The notes under the pieces: generated by a model
The model's database searches: none
What the model was told of the DNA's origin: nothing
Seen by the model: only the letters and a program-made list of their open reading frames with translations
Assembly (NCBI GenBank): GCA_938046755.1
Contig: CALIXC010000258.1
Coordinates: 1-5,853 of the forward strand
Source: an uncultured Lautropia sp.
Lineage (GTDB): Bacteria > Pseudomonadota > Gammaproteobacteria > Burkholderiales > Burkholderiaceae_E
Direction of reading: 5' to 3'
Length of the DNA stretch: 5,853 bases
Program-made: the position numbers and the translations under genes
Shown: piece by piece, positions 5,533-5,853 of the stretch
Layout: every line of letters begins with the position of its first letter
How positions within the stretch are numbered: the first letter of the stretch is position 1

Positions 5533-5853
5533 CCCCTTGGCCGCGCTCGGCACCGTGCCCGTCGGTGCGGCTGTCGGCGTGGCCCCGGCGTTGTAGGTCA
5601 CATCGGGCACGGCCAGCTCGCGCCACCACCAGCGGTTCGGCCCGGGAATGCTCACGCACAGCACCTGCCGGCTGTCGGCCGTCAACGCCACGCTGGTCAG
5701 CGTACCTTCCGGGCACAGCCCCGGCCGTGGCGTCTGCGTGCAGTTGGCATCGGCACACGGCTTGGCCGGTTCCTCGTTCAGCACCGCCGAACGCCCCGTC
5801 CAGTTGTCCACCCCCCAGCTCGACACGACCATGTCGCGACTGTCGATCTTGCC
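5515..5853 (-). CDS. C-terminal part of an unknown, probably secreted, cysteine-containing protein (partial)
   Basis: The last 112 codons of a leftward gene run in from the right edge of the window and end at TGA (5517-5515). I do not recognise the family. Visible features are four cysteines in a segment reading CADANCTQTPRPGLCPEG, then TADSRQVLCVSIPGPNRWWW, and a low-complexity Ala/Pro/Thr-rich tail. The pattern of Cys-x-x-Gly, then an Asp before Leu-Cys, then Trp faintly recalls C-terminal repeats of secreted or pilus/tail-tip proteins, which would fit paired cysteines outside the cytoplasm. That is weak inference. The frame is favoured because it is open to the edge and its stop abuts the metallopeptidase stop exactly, as in a compact convergent pair. 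The first in-window ATG (5832) is probably internal, since the frame continues upstream of it. Confidence 0.6.
   Translation of the reverse strand, partial: GKIDSRDMVVSSWGVDNWTGRSAVLNEEPAKPCADANCTQTPRPGLCPEGTLTSVALTADSRQVLCVSIPGPNRWWWRELAVPDVTYNAGATPTAAPTGTVPSAAKGGSPRP

Noticed and set aside
1..5853. Search for CRISPR arrays, tRNA genes, insertion-sequence ends and integration sites
   Set aside because: I saw no spaced identical repeats, no tRNA-like cloverleaf with a TTC arm, no transposase frame and no terminal inverted repeats.

Overview
The window is GC-rich (roughly two thirds G+C) and fully bacterial in layout. It holds a leftward ABC-importer operon, a divergent rightward membrane metalloprotease gene, and the 3' end of one further leftward gene. 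The composition, the YpfJ-type zinc peptidase and the two-ATPase importer suggest a proteobacterium, perhaps a betaproteobacterium of the Burkholderiales kind. That placement is inference; no rRNA or marker gene is present.

Left and centre (1-4447, minus strand), read from right to left: ATPase A (4447-3278), ATPase B (3255-2098), a 618-residue permease (2087-231), then the first 47 codons of another gene that leaves the window (141-1). The last may be the periplasmic binding protein. Gaps of 22 and 10 bp between the first three genes indicate one transcript. The ATPases match, from memory of family motifs, the GlpS and GlpT subunits of the rhizobial-type glycerol ABC importer. The permease looks like the GlpP and GlpQ subunits joined into one chain.

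The striking feature is that both ATPases keep an intact Walker A but have the same changes elsewhere: the Q-loop Gln is Ala, the catalytic Glu after Walker B is Asp, the H-loop His is Arg, and the LSGGQ signature is degenerate. Together with the fused permease this points to a derived, possibly biochemically unusual branch of the importer family. Some of these changes, such as the missing H-loop His in GlpS and the weak signature in GlpT, may be normal for the family; the Q-loop and Glu changes are less expected.

Divergent intergenic region (4448-4620): it holds a good sigma70-type promoter for the importer operon (TTGCCA, 17 bp, TGTAAT), three GCAAC repeats at 9-10 bp spacing over and upstream of its -35 box, a possible leader peptide that overlaps the ATPase A start, and a weak candidate promoter for the rightward gene.

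Right (4621-5853): a complete neutral zinc metallopeptidase gene of the YpfJ family on the plus strand. It ends tail to tail with a leftward gene of unknown function, and the two stop codons abut with no spacer inside a perfect 12-bp palindrome. There is no tRNA, rRNA, CRISPR array, insertion sequence or other mobile element that I can see, and no gene-free stretch longer than 300 bases.
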